This document shows positions 26,238-33,910 of a DNA stretch of 33,910 bases, one piece after another. Each line of letters starts with the position of its first letter. Position 1 is the stretch's first letter. Source of the stretch: Coprothermobacterota bacterium (lineage in GTDB: Bacteria; Caldisericota; JANLFM01); assembly GCA_026389425.1 (NCBI GenBank), contig JAPLHW010000163.1:1-33910 (forward strand). Direction: 5' to 3'. The notes below the pieces were generated by a model. That model was not told the origin of the DNA. It did not search any database and saw nothing but the letters and a program-made list of their open reading frames with translations. The position numbers and the translations under genes are program-made.

Positions 26238-28885
26238 GCCGCTGCCGGCAAGAGCGCTTCCTCGCCGCCTTTTTAGACCAGGAGCTCTCCTCTTCCTCAC
26301 GAGCTCGAGTAGAAGAACATCTGGCTGAATGTGCGGATTGCCGTCGAAATCTCGCCGAGCAGGAGGAGATGCGCGATTGGCTGGTTTCTTGTCACACTCC
26401 TGCTCACAGTCCCGCCTACTGGCAAGCTTTTGAAGCCCGCTTGCGCGAGAGGAGAACAGGCCGCCAGCCTGGCCGGGCTGGTTCCTGGCAGGTTGCCTGG
26501 CGAGCGGCAGTGGCCCTGGTGATGCTCTTCGTCCTTTCCCTAGGAGTGGCCACCGGTAGCGTCTCACCGAGTAAAGCCGAGATACTGAGCAATATCCCCG
26601 GAGCGACAGTCTACTTGGACGGCGATGTAGCGGGGATCACACCCCTACGCTTGAGCCTAGTTCCCGGCAGTCACCGCGTGGCCTTGCACAAGGAAGGATT
26701 CCGGGTTTGGGAGGAAATGGTGATGGCCCTCTCCAGCGCCCCATTGCGATTGGAAGTGAAGCTGGTTTCACTCAGCGGAGAGGCGGATTCCCGCCGTACC
26801 GGCTTACAACAGTTCGCTCTTCTCTCGGTGTCTCCGAACAGCGAGACTATCGCCTTCATTGGTTCCAAGGAAGACTTCCGCGCCGGGACGGGCGAGCTGT
26901 GGCTTTTCAACGTCTTGCGCGGGCAAGTGGAGAAAGTGCGGGAAGGGTTGGCCATCGTGCGCCCGGCTTGGTCTCCGGATGGAAAGCGCCTGGCCTATGT
27001 GATCTCCGGAGCGAGCGGCGACTCGTTAGCGATCTGGGACCGCGACCGCAATGTGACCCGCACCGCCTCCCCCGAGCTGGCCCTCGCCCAAGTAGCCTGG
27101 CTAAACCGTGACCAACTGATCACATTGGGGGGAAGTGATTCCCGCTTGACCCTGCATGAAGCAATGAGCGATCAGCAGCTATCCAGTTTGCAGCATGATA
27201 GCCTGCGGGTTGAGAGTCTGCAGCAGCATGATCTCTCCAGCTTCCCGGTGGAACGGTTCGCCCTCTCCCCGGATGGCAACTGGCTGGCCTACCTGGCAGC
27301 CACCGACGGGAGGGTATATTTGCTTTCGCTCCAGACAAGCGTCAACCGAGCCCTCAGTCAAGTGGGCAGAGAATGCTTCGCCTTGGCCTGGTCTCCTTCC
27401 GGCCAAGAGTTAGCGGTAGCCTCCCGGGATGGCCTTTTCCGGTACGACTTGGCCGACGAGGAAGAAACCCTGCTCTGCCCGCAGTTGGCGACCGAGTTGT
27501 TGTGGACTCCGGATGGGCCGCTCCTCTTCCTTCAAGGGGAAGGGGAGAACGCCCTATGGCGTTGGAACCCCTCCGAGGGGGAGCCCCGCGAGATCTATCG
27601 CGACGGCGGCAACCTGAATTCACTGGCTCTAAGCCAAGGCGGAGCGATCCTCCTCTATAGCTCCGATGCGACCGGTTTCCGCCGGCTTTGGCAAGCTGAT
27701 TTCTCCGGGCCCCAACTTGCCGTCTCTCCTTTGTTATCCGCCGGTAAACTGGCTCTTTCCTCACAACCCCAAGCTGCCGAAGTTTATTTGGATGGTGAAT
27801 ACCTCTGCCGCACCCCCACGACCCTTACCCTTCCCGAGGGAGGCACTGTCTCCCTCACCTTGAAGAAAGAGACGTATCAGGACTGGCGGCTGCGGTTCCC
27901 CTTGGCAGAGGGGGAGACGCGTGAGCTGACAGCCCGCTTGCTTCCTGTCAAATCAGAGTACCAGCCTCTCTCCGAGACGGAGGGGGAGAAAGGGGAGGCA
28001 TCCTTCTCCCCGAATGGAAAGTGGTTGGCTTACGGCGAAGAGTTCCTCGGCAACAGTCGCTTGCAGTGGATGGAGCTGGACAGGACAGCCAGCGGCAGCA
28101 TGTTAGCCAGCGGCAGCGCGTCCCGCGACCTCGGTCCCGGTGCTCATCCGGCTTGGTCAGAGGACAGCCAACTGCTCTACTTCGACCGGGGAGGAGCCAA
28201 CAGCAACATCTGGGTCGCAGGTAGGGAGGGCGGGGAAGCAACCCAGTTGACCACCAGCGGCGCTGCCAGCAACCCGCTGCCATCACCCCAGGGCGGCTGG
28301 GTTGCCTACCGCCAAGCGCTAGACCCAGCACACCCGGAGTTGTGGCTGATGAACGCCGATGGCGGTGATGCGCGTCTGCTCGTCCAGGAGGAAGATGGGC
28401 AAATCTATGCCCATCGTTGGTCTCTAGATGGAAGCGAGATCCTGATCCTAGTCCATCTGGGCAATCTCGATGAAGCTCGCCTGGTCAATTTGGAGGGAAC
28501 CCAACGCACCCTGGTTTCTGGACAGGATCTCAACCTGGCGGTCTGGTCTCCGGATGGACGCTTGCTGGCACTGCAAGTGGGCAGAGAAGGGACGAGCGAG
28601 TTGCGCTTTTTCCGCTACCCCGAGTTGCAGTTCTACGCCAGCCAGGCGATCGGCCAGGAGAGTGCGTCGCTCTTCTGGGTCCAGGATGGGCTTACCTGGT
28701 TCCAAGGAAAAACGAACGGATTCCAGGGCTTTCATCTGGACTTGACACTGGGTGTCCCCCAGGTGGGGAAGCTAGTGTCCGATTGCCGGTTCCTGGACTT
28801 CAATCCGCTTACGGGACTTTGCCTTTTCGCAGCCAACTGGAACGGGGTTAACCAACTTTATCAGACAGAAGCCGCCTTCCCATGA
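26234..28885 (+). CDS. Anti-sigma factor-like membrane protein: N-terminal zinc-finger (HC2), TM, two PEGA domains, WD40/TolB-like beta-propeller
   Basis: LDQELSSSSRARVEEHLAECADCRRNL; TM ALVMLFVLSLGVATG; IPGATVYLDGDVAGITPLRLSLVPGSHRVALHKEGF and QAAEVYLDGEYLCRTPTTLTLPEG; repeated SPDGKRLAYV/SPNGKWLAYG. ATGA overlap with the sigma gene. Confidence 0.88.
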   Translation: MSRCRQERFLAAFLDQELSSSSRARVEEHLAECADCRRNLAEQEEMRDWLVSCHTPAHSPAYWQAFEARLRERRTGRQPGRAGSWQVAWRAAVALVMLFVLSLGVATGSVSPSKAEILSNIPGATVYLDGDVAGITPLRLSLVPGSHRVALHKEGFRVWEEMVMALSSAPLRLEVKLVSLSGEADSRRTGLQQFALLSVSPNSETIAFIGSKEDFRAGTGELWLFNVLRGQVEKVREGLAIVRPAWSPDGKRLAYVISGASGDSLAIWDRDRNVTRTASPELALAQVAWLNRDQLITLGGSDSRLTLHEAMSDQQLSSLQHDSLRVESLQQHDLSSFPVERFALSPDGNWLAYLAATDGRVYLLSLQTSVNRALSQVGRECFALAWSPSGQELAVASRDGLFRYDLADEEETLLCPQLATELLWTPDGPLLFLQGEGENALWRWNPSEGEPREIYRDGGNLNSLALSQGGAILLYSSDATGFRRLWQADFSGPQLAVSPLLSAGKLALSSQPQAAEVYLDGEYLCRTPTTLTLPEGGTVSLTLKKETYQDWRLRFPLAEGETRELTARLLPVKSEYQPLSETEGEKGEASFSPNGKWLAYGEEFLGNSRLQWMELDRTASGSMLASGSASRDLGPGAHPAWSEDSQLLYFDRGGANSNIWVAGREGGEATQLTTSGAASNPLPSPQGGWVAYRQALDPAHPELWLMNADGGDARLLVQEEDGQIYAHRWSLDGSEILILVHLGNLDEARLVNLEGTQRTLVSGQDLNLAVWSPDGRLLALQVGREGTSELRFFRYPELQFYASQAIGQESASLFWVQDGLTWFQGKTNGFQGFHLDLTLGVPQVGKLVSDCRFLDFNPLTGLCLFAANWNGVNQLYQTEAAFP
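27187..27235. repeat. Diverged GC-box repeat inside the propeller gene
   Basis: TTTGCAGCATGATAGCCTGCGGG...CTGCAGCAGCATGATCTC; the complement CCCGCAGGCTATCATGCTGC matches the 20575 copy. Confidence 0.5.
28087..28122. repeat. GC-rich box, tandem 18-bp units, in frame in the propeller gene
   Basis: AGCCAGCGGCAGCATGTTAGCCAGCGGCAGCGCG; encodes ASGSMLASGSAS. Confidence 0.75.
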
Positions 28886-28960
28886 ATGGCGCCTGCAACA
28901 AGGCCAGGTCCTTCGCTGCGCTCAGGATGACCGAAGCCGCCTTCCCATGAATGGCGCCTG
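28868..28960. repeat. 28-bp direct repeat (28868-28895 and 28933-28960) flanking a 37-bp segment
   Basis: GAAGCCGCCTTCCCATGAATGGCGCCTG twice; the intervening segment contains AGGTCCTTCGCTGCGCTCAGGATGACC. Confidence 0.95.
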
Positions 28961-28990
28961 TAAGAGAATTGCCTGCGGAAGCAGCATAAA

Positions 28991-29074
28991 TAATTCAGTA
29001 ATTAAGTAGTTAAGTGGGTAAGTAATTACTAAATCACTAAACCACTTGATCACTAAATCACTTGACTACTTGAT
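28991..29074. repeat. Octamer-phased palindrome #4
   Basis: TAATTCAG TAATTAAG TAGTTAAG TGGGTAAG TAATTACT AAATCACT AAACCACT TGATCACT AAATCACT TGACTACT TGAT. Confidence 0.88.
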
Positions 29075-29146
29075 TCGCAAATCATTGACCGCAACGGTAC
29101 CCTGATCGCTACCTATTCACCTGCTGAGAAACGGGTCTACAAGCCA

Positions 29147-31150
29147 TTGGCGGAAATTTCCCCGCTGTTGCAGCAAGCAGTCATCGCTGTGGAAGACCAC
29201 CGTTTTTACGAACACTACGGCATTGATGTGAACGGGCTCGCCCGCGCTGTCTGGGACTATTTCACGACAGGACAAGTGCAAGGGGGGGGCTCGACTCTCA
29301 CCCAACAGTTGGCCAGAGAAGCCTTCAAATTGACCAAAGAGGTCAGCTTAACCCGTAAGTTCAAAGAGATTATGCTGGCCTTCCGTATAGAACAAGCCTA
29401 TGGCAAAGAGCAGATCCTGGAGCTCTACCTGAACGCCGTCTATTATGGGCAGAATGCCTACGGAGCAGAAGCCGCAGCCTTGACCTACTTCGGCAAGCAC
29501 GCCTCGGAGGTCAACCTCGCCGAAGCGGCCTGGCTGGCCGGTGTCGCCAACGCCCCTTCCGTCCTTGGTTCGCCTGACAATCGAGAAGCAGCTAAGCAAC
29601 GCCAGGAGCTGGTTTTATACCGCATGAAAACATACCGCATGATCGATGAAGGGGAATACGACCAAGCTGTCTCCATGGAGTTGACCTTCTCGGAGTCAGC
29701 CATTCGCCTGGAATCGGATGCTCCCTATTTCGTCACCTGGGTGAGGGGGATTCTGGAAGAAAAGTACCCCTCCGAGATCCTCCTCAAAGGGGGTCTCACT
29801 ATCCAGACCAGCCTCGATCTGCAGATGCAACGTTGGGCCAACGAAGCCATGACGGAAGCGTACCGCTATTGGACGGAAGACCAAGGAGAGCTGGATCCCA
29901 CCATGAAAGATGACGAAGGGGTCACCCAACCTCAAGGAGCCTTGGTTGCCCTCGACCCGAAGACGGGGGACGTACTGGCCATGACCGGTGGCCGGGATTG
30001 GAATGAGACGGAGGTGAATCGGGTGTTACGGCCGCGTCAGCCGGGCTCCTCCTTTAAGATTTTCGATTACACGGCTGCCATCGATAAAAGGATCATCAAC
30101 CCGGCGACTCACTTGGTCTCGGAAGAGATCGACATCAATGGTTGGAAGCCGAATGAGTATACCGGGGTGGCGGAGGGAGGATCTGCCAGCTACGCCGGGG
30201 AGATGACGGTACGCGATGCCATCAAGAAATCCTCCAATGTGATTGCCATCAAAGTAGCCCTGCAGGTTGGCTTGGAGAATGTGATCGAATACGCCCACAA
30301 GATGGGGATCACCGCGGAGCTTCCGCCTTACCCTTCGATCGCGATCGGCGGGGCGGAAGTGACCCCTCTGGAGATGGCGCAAGCCTATGCGGTCCTAGCC
30401 AATATGGGCAGCTCCGTTCAAGCCAACCCGATCCGCAAGATCACCGATCGCGAGGGGACCGTACTGGAAGACAACCCGCCGGTCCTGACCCAGGTGCTGA
30501 GCCCAGCCACATGCTATGTCATGACTGATCTCTTCAAAGGGGTCTACCAGAATACCGGCTATGCCGTCGTCGACGACCTGATCGCGGCAGCCAAGACAGG
30601 CACTACCGACGAGTTTAAGGATGCCTGGTTCTGCGGGTACACGCCCAACATCGTGGCGGTTGCCCGCAACGGAAACGACTACGATTATGTGCCCTTCAAA
30701 ATGAAGAACATCGGCGCCTGGATTCCAGCCACCATCTGGCATGATTTCATGATCAAGGTCGCCACCATACAGCCCAGCGAGGACTGGCCAATGCCGCCCG
30801 GGGTGATCCGCAAAGACGGGGAAGTGTATCTAGTGGGGACTGAAAATATGGTTACCAAGACTCCCTCCACTCCTACAGTGAACATCACCATGACCCCCTC
30901 CTGGATTTCCACCCAGACCCCCTCTTGGCTTCTCCCGACACCACCCCCCTCGCCATCACCCACACTATCACCGCCTTTCACTCCTACGCCGTCCCCCACT
31001 CCCACTACTTCGCCTTCTTTCTTCCCGACGCCTAAGCCCACTCCCACCCCCACGACACCCGCGCCAAGCCCTACCCCTTCCCCTTCACCCACCCCGACAC
31101 CGACACCGACTAAACCACCCATCACCGAGACTCCCTCCTGGCTTTTATAA
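29147..31150 (+). CDS. Class A penicillin-binding protein (transglycosylase/transpeptidase); N-terminal TM anchor apparently missing
   Basis: [61 protein letters not shown], Pro/Thr-rich tail. Homologous reading ([24 protein letters not shown]) extends upstream to ~29075 with a stop in the repeat at 29063. Confidence 0.88.
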   Translation: MAEISPLLQQAVIAVEDHRFYEHYGIDVNGLARAVWDYFTTGQVQGGGSTLTQQLAREAFKLTKEVSLTRKFKEIMLAFRIEQAYGKEQILELYLNAVYYGQNAYGAEAAALTYFGKHASEVNLAEAAWLAGVANAPSVLGSPDNREAAKQRQELVLYRMKTYRMIDEGEYDQAVSMELTFSESAIRLESDAPYFVTWVRGILEEKYPSEILLKGGLTIQTSLDLQMQRWANEAMTEAYRYWTEDQGELDPTMKDDEGVTQPQGALVALDPKTGDVLAMTGGRDWNETEVNRVLRPRQPGSSFKIFDYTAAIDKRIINPATHLVSEEIDINGWKPNEYTGVAEGGSASYAGEMTVRDAIKKSSNVIAIKVALQVGLENVIEYAHKMGITAELPPYPSIAIGGAEVTPLEMAQAYAVLANMGSSVQANPIRKITDREGTVLEDNPPVLTQVLSPATCYVMTDLFKGVYQNTGYAVVDDLIAAAKTGTTDEFKDAWFCGYTPNIVAVARNGNDYDYVPFKMKNIGAWIPATIWHDFMIKVATIQPSEDWPMPPGVIRKDGEVYLVGTENMVTKTPSTPTVNITMTPSWISTQTPSWLLPTPPPSPSPTLSPPFTPTPSPTPTTSPSFFPTPKPTPTPTTPAPSPTPSPSPTPTPTPTKPPITETPSWLL

Positions 31151-31243
31151 GTGGCTAAGTAGTCAAGTAGTTAAGTGGGTAAGTGAGTAAGCACTTACTA
31201 AACTACTAAACTACTTGATAACTAAACCACTTGATCACTAAAT
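31148..31243. repeat. Octamer-phased palindrome #5; its first bases supply the PBP stop codon
   Basis: TAAGTGGC TAAGTAGT CAAGTAGT TAAGTGGG TAAGTGAG TAAGCACT TACTAAAC TACTAAAC TACTTGAT AACTAAAC CACTTGAT CACTAAAT. Confidence 0.9.
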
Positions 31244-31259
31244 AGCCCCCGGCAGGGTG
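31242..31259. repeat. GC-rich terminal box fused to octamer palindrome #5
   Basis: ATAGCCCCCGGCAGGGTG, reverse complement of the 7539 box. Confidence 0.78.
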
Positions 31260-31322
31260 ATACCACCTTTCTCTCTGGTCAGTTTGCGCTAAAATGGGGT
31301 GACACTGGTTCGAGGAGGAGCT

Positions 31323-32423
31323 ATGAAAGCAGTCGTTAAAACAAGGCCCATACCGGGCGCAGAATTCCTGCAAGTGAAGGATCCCACTGTCGCCTCCGAT
31401 CAGGTTTTGATCCGCGTTCTGGCTACATCCATCTGTGGCACTGATGTACACATCTACAAGTGGGACCCCTGGGCGCAAGGGCGAATCGGGGAGAAGAGAC
31501 TGCCTCAGACCATGGGGCACGAGGTGGCTGGAGAGGTGGTCGAAGTGGGGTCTGCCGTCCACCGTATCAAAGTGGGCGACTATATTTCCGCTGAGACTCA
31601 CATCTACAATCCCGGGGACTTGAATGCCCTCCTTGGCCAGTTTCACATCGGCGACCACATGAAAATCCTGGGCGTGGATTGCGACGGCGCCTTTGCCGAA
31701 TACTTCGCCGTGCCGGAGAGCGTCTGCTGGCTCAACGACCCCGCGATTCCAGCGGAAATCGCCTGCGTACAAGAGCCGCTTGGAAACGCCACGTACGCCG
31801 TGCTGGGGGAGTCGGGGGACGTAGCCGGGAAGACGATGGTGATCCTTGGCGACGGACCGATCGCGCTTCTGGCGGTAGGTGTGGCCCGCGTCTGCGGTGT
31901 GACGAAGATCTTCTTGGTGGGTAAATACACCTTCAACATGGAGATCGGGCGCAAGATGGGCGCGGACTACCTGCTCTACGCTAATGATGTGGCCACCGAC
32001 AGGGTTGCTTTCGTCAAAGAGCACACCGGTGGTTCTGGGGCGGATCTTGTGTTGGAGATGGCCGGCTCCCAGCAAGGTTTGGACGAGGGGTTTGGAATGC
32101 TGCGCAAGGGCGGCCGCTTCTCCGCCTTTGGCGTTACCTCGGAATCCTCGGTGCGCATCGATTACAACAATGGGATCGTCTTCAAAGGAGCTCAGATTGA
32201 CGGGATCAGCGGACGGCGCATGTTCGACACCTGGTATCGGGTGCGCAACTTCCTTAGCTCGGGGCGCTTGGATATCAGTCCGGTGATCACCCACTTACTT
32301 CCCTTGGAGGAGTTCGCCGCGGGTTTCGAGGTGATGACCGCCCGGCCGCGCACTTCAGCCAAGGTCGTGCTCTTCCCGCATGCGGCCGAGTTAGCCGCGG
32401 CCAAGGCCCGTCGGGGCCTCTAA
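31323..32423 (+). CDS. tdh: L-threonine 3-dehydrogenase (zinc-dependent)
   Basis: SICGTDVHIYKWDPWAQ, TMGHEVAGEVVEVG, VQEPLGNATYAVL; GAGGAGCT RBS; followed by kbl. Confidence 0.93.
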   Translation: MKAVVKTRPIPGAEFLQVKDPTVASDQVLIRVLATSICGTDVHIYKWDPWAQGRIGEKRLPQTMGHEVAGEVVEVGSAVHRIKVGDYISAETHIYNPGDLNALLGQFHIGDHMKILGVDCDGAFAEYFAVPESVCWLNDPAIPAEIACVQEPLGNATYAVLGESGDVAGKTMVILGDGPIALLAVGVARVCGVTKIFLVGKYTFNMEIGRKMGADYLLYANDVATDRVAFVKEHTGGSGADLVLEMAGSQQGLDEGFGMLRKGGRFSAFGVTSESSVRIDYNNGIVFKGAQIDGISGRRMFDTWYRVRNFLSSGRLDISPVITHLLPLEEFAAGFEVMTARPRTSAKVVLFPHAAELAAAKARRGL

Positions 32424-32444
32424 GTTACGAGGAGGTAATCCACG

Positions 32445-33686
32445 ATGTACGGCAAGCTGCAATCCTATCTCCAGCAGGAACTCCGATCGATCCGTGAACA
32501 AGGCTTGTATAAAGAGGAACGTCTAATCAGCTCCCCCCAAGGAGCCCCCATCGAGGTTTCTTATCCTGCCGGCGCTCCAGTGCGGGAGGTTTTAAACTTC
32601 TGTGCTAACAACTACCTGGGGCTCTCCAGCCACCCCAGGCTACTGGAAGCTGCACGAGTTGGCCTCGAAAAACGGGGGTACGGCATGTCTTCGGTGCGTT
32701 TCATCTGCGGCACCCAAGACATCCATAAAGAGCTTGAGGCCAAGATCAGCCGTTTTCTGGGAACCGAAGACACCATCCTTTACTCTTCTTGTTTCGACGC
32801 CAACGGCGGGCTCTTCGAGGTCCTTTTGAAGGAAGAGGATGCCATCATCACTGATCAGCTCAATCATGCCTCGATTATTGATGGAATCCGCCTCTGTAAA
32901 GCCCAACGTTCCATTTATAGCCACGGTGAGATGACCGATTTGGCAGCCAAGTTGGAGGAAACCCAGTCGGCCCGATTTCGTATGATTGTCACCGATGGCG
33001 CCTTCTCGATGGATGGAGACATCGTCAAACTTGCGGAGATCTGTGACTTGGCCGACCGTTACCATGCCTTGGTGATGGTGGATGACTCCCATGCCACCGG
33101 TTTCATCGGAAAAACTGGTCGAGGCACTCCCGAGCATTGCGGTGTATCCGGGAGGGTGGATATCATTACCTCAACTCTCGGCAAAGCCTTGGGCGGCGCG
33201 TCCGGTGGTTTCACCTCGGGCCGCAAGGAGATCGTGGAGATCCTTCGCCAACGGTCCCGTCCCTACCTTTTCTCCAATACATTGCCGCCGGTTGTGGTTT
33301 CCGCCGCTCTCTGCGTTCTCGACTTGCTCAGCGAGAGCACAGCATTGCGCGACAAGCTGGAATGGAATACCCAGTACTTCCGCCAGCAGATGACCGAGGT
33401 TGGTTTCGAGATCCGCCCGGGAGTTCACCCGATTGTGCCGATCATGCTCTACAACGCCAAACTTGCCCAGAATGTGGCTCGTGATCTCTATGATGAGGGG
33501 ATCTACGTCATCGGCTTCTACTTCCCGGTGGTGGCCAAAGGTCAGGCTCGCATCCGGGTGCAATTGAGCGCAGCTCACGAGAAAGAGCACATCGACCGAG
33601 CGGTCGAGGCTTTCACCAAAGTGGGAGCCAAGTACGAAATCCTGGGAAAGAACCGCGAACAGCTGATCGCCCAGTACGGCCTCTAG
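32445..33686 (+). CDS. kbl: Glycine C-acetyltransferase (2-amino-3-ketobutyrate CoA ligase)
   Basis: [62 protein letters not shown]. Confidence 0.95.
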   Translation: MYGKLQSYLQQELRSIREQGLYKEERLISSPQGAPIEVSYPAGAPVREVLNFCANNYLGLSSHPRLLEAARVGLEKRGYGMSSVRFICGTQDIHKELEAKISRFLGTEDTILYSSCFDANGGLFEVLLKEEDAIITDQLNHASIIDGIRLCKAQRSIYSHGEMTDLAAKLEETQSARFRMIVTDGAFSMDGDIVKLAEICDLADRYHALVMVDDSHATGFIGKTGRGTPEHCGVSGRVDIITSTLGKALGGASGGFTSGRKEIVEILRQRSRPYLFSNTLPPVVVSAALCVLDLLSESTALRDKLEWNTQYFRQQMTEVGFEIRPGVHPIVPIMLYNAKLAQNVARDLYDEGIYVIGFYFPVVAKGQARIRVQLSAAHEKEHIDRAVEAFTKVGAKYEILGKNREQLIAQYGL

Positions 33687-33720
33687 CGAACGCTTTGCCG
33701 CACGACGATTGCCTGCTTCG

Positions 33721-33910
33721 ATGACGCTCCGCAAGCAGGTTATCCTGCTGATCCTGCTGATCCTCTTCGCCTTCCTCTCGCGGGGGCTTTTCCTCAATCA
33801 GCCGGCCGGGACCGTCTTCGACGAGGTGCATTATGTCAAGGCGGCACGTGCCTACGTGGCCGGGCAGCCGGATACTAACTGGGAGCATCCCCCCCTGGGG
33901 AAAATGTGCA
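33721..33910 (+). CDS. PMT-family (dolichyl-phosphate-mannose-type) glycosyltransferase, N-terminal fragment, truncated by window edge
   Basis: MTLRKQVILLILLILFAFLSRGLFLNQPAGTVFDEVHYVKAARAYVAGQPDTNWEHPPLGKMC; FDE.HY...EHPPLGK motif. Confidence 0.85.
   Translation, partial: MTLRKQVILLILLILFAFLSRGLFLNQPAGTVFDEVHYVKAARAYVAGQPDTNWEHPPLGKMC

Noticed and set aside
28991-29074. Octamer repeats as a CRISPR array
   Set aside because: No fixed direct repeat with unique spacers; units are 8 nt, degenerate and inverted about a centre; no cas genes.
30685-31125. Gly/Val-rich minus-strand ORF opposite the PBP tail
   Set aside because: Simply the complement of the Pro/Thr-rich low-complexity coding tail.
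31148-31259. Octamer/GC-box elements as integron attC sites or a complete transposon
   Set aside because: No integrase or transposase in the window and no attC core sites; could only be non-autonomous.
31206-32294. 362-aa ORF on the minus strand opposite tdh
   Set aside because: Antisense shadow ORF of a clearly conserved tdh gene; composition and sequence give no recognisable fold.

Overview
The window looks like a chromosomal segment with Firmicutes/Clostridia-like synteny on the minus strand: hrcA - rsmE - mtaB - hinT - rpsU - pgpH - ybeY - three corC paralogs - cdd - tpiA - recO. Around it are gyrA, ahcY, a YHS/copA copper cassette, an ECF sigma factor with a zinc-finger/PEGA/beta-propeller anti-sigma protein, a class A PBP, tdh-kbl, and the start of a PMT-family glycosyltransferase. 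No tRNA, rRNA, CRISPR array or transposase was recognised. The main finding is a set of linked, apparently non-coding repeat families. (1) Five AT-rich 'octamer-phased' palindromes carry AGT every 8 nt in one arm and ACT every 8 nt in the other (7561-7619, 12999-13104, 17881-17947, 28991-29074, 31148-31243). (2) A GC-rich box, CACSCTGCCGSGGGCTAT, often occurs as an 18-bp (6-codon) tandem unit and is fused to the ends of some palindromes. It also lies in frame inside at least three ORFs (mtaB, a PHP-domain gene and the anti-sigma/propeller gene). Members of these families sit at the breakpoints of a broken hinT, a 5'-truncated PBP gene and a small membrane-protein gene. Other repeats include a nearly perfect 54-bp palindrome after tpiA, a convergent palindrome that supplies the stop codons of both gyrA and the PHP gene, and a 28-bp direct repeat flanking a short dispersed-type repeat. 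There is also a self-operator pair for an ArsR-type regulator, a CIRCE element, a frameshifted bactofilin-like gene, and non-canonical residues in GyrA (S83L equivalent) and YbeY. All calls come from reading the sequence; no database search was possible.
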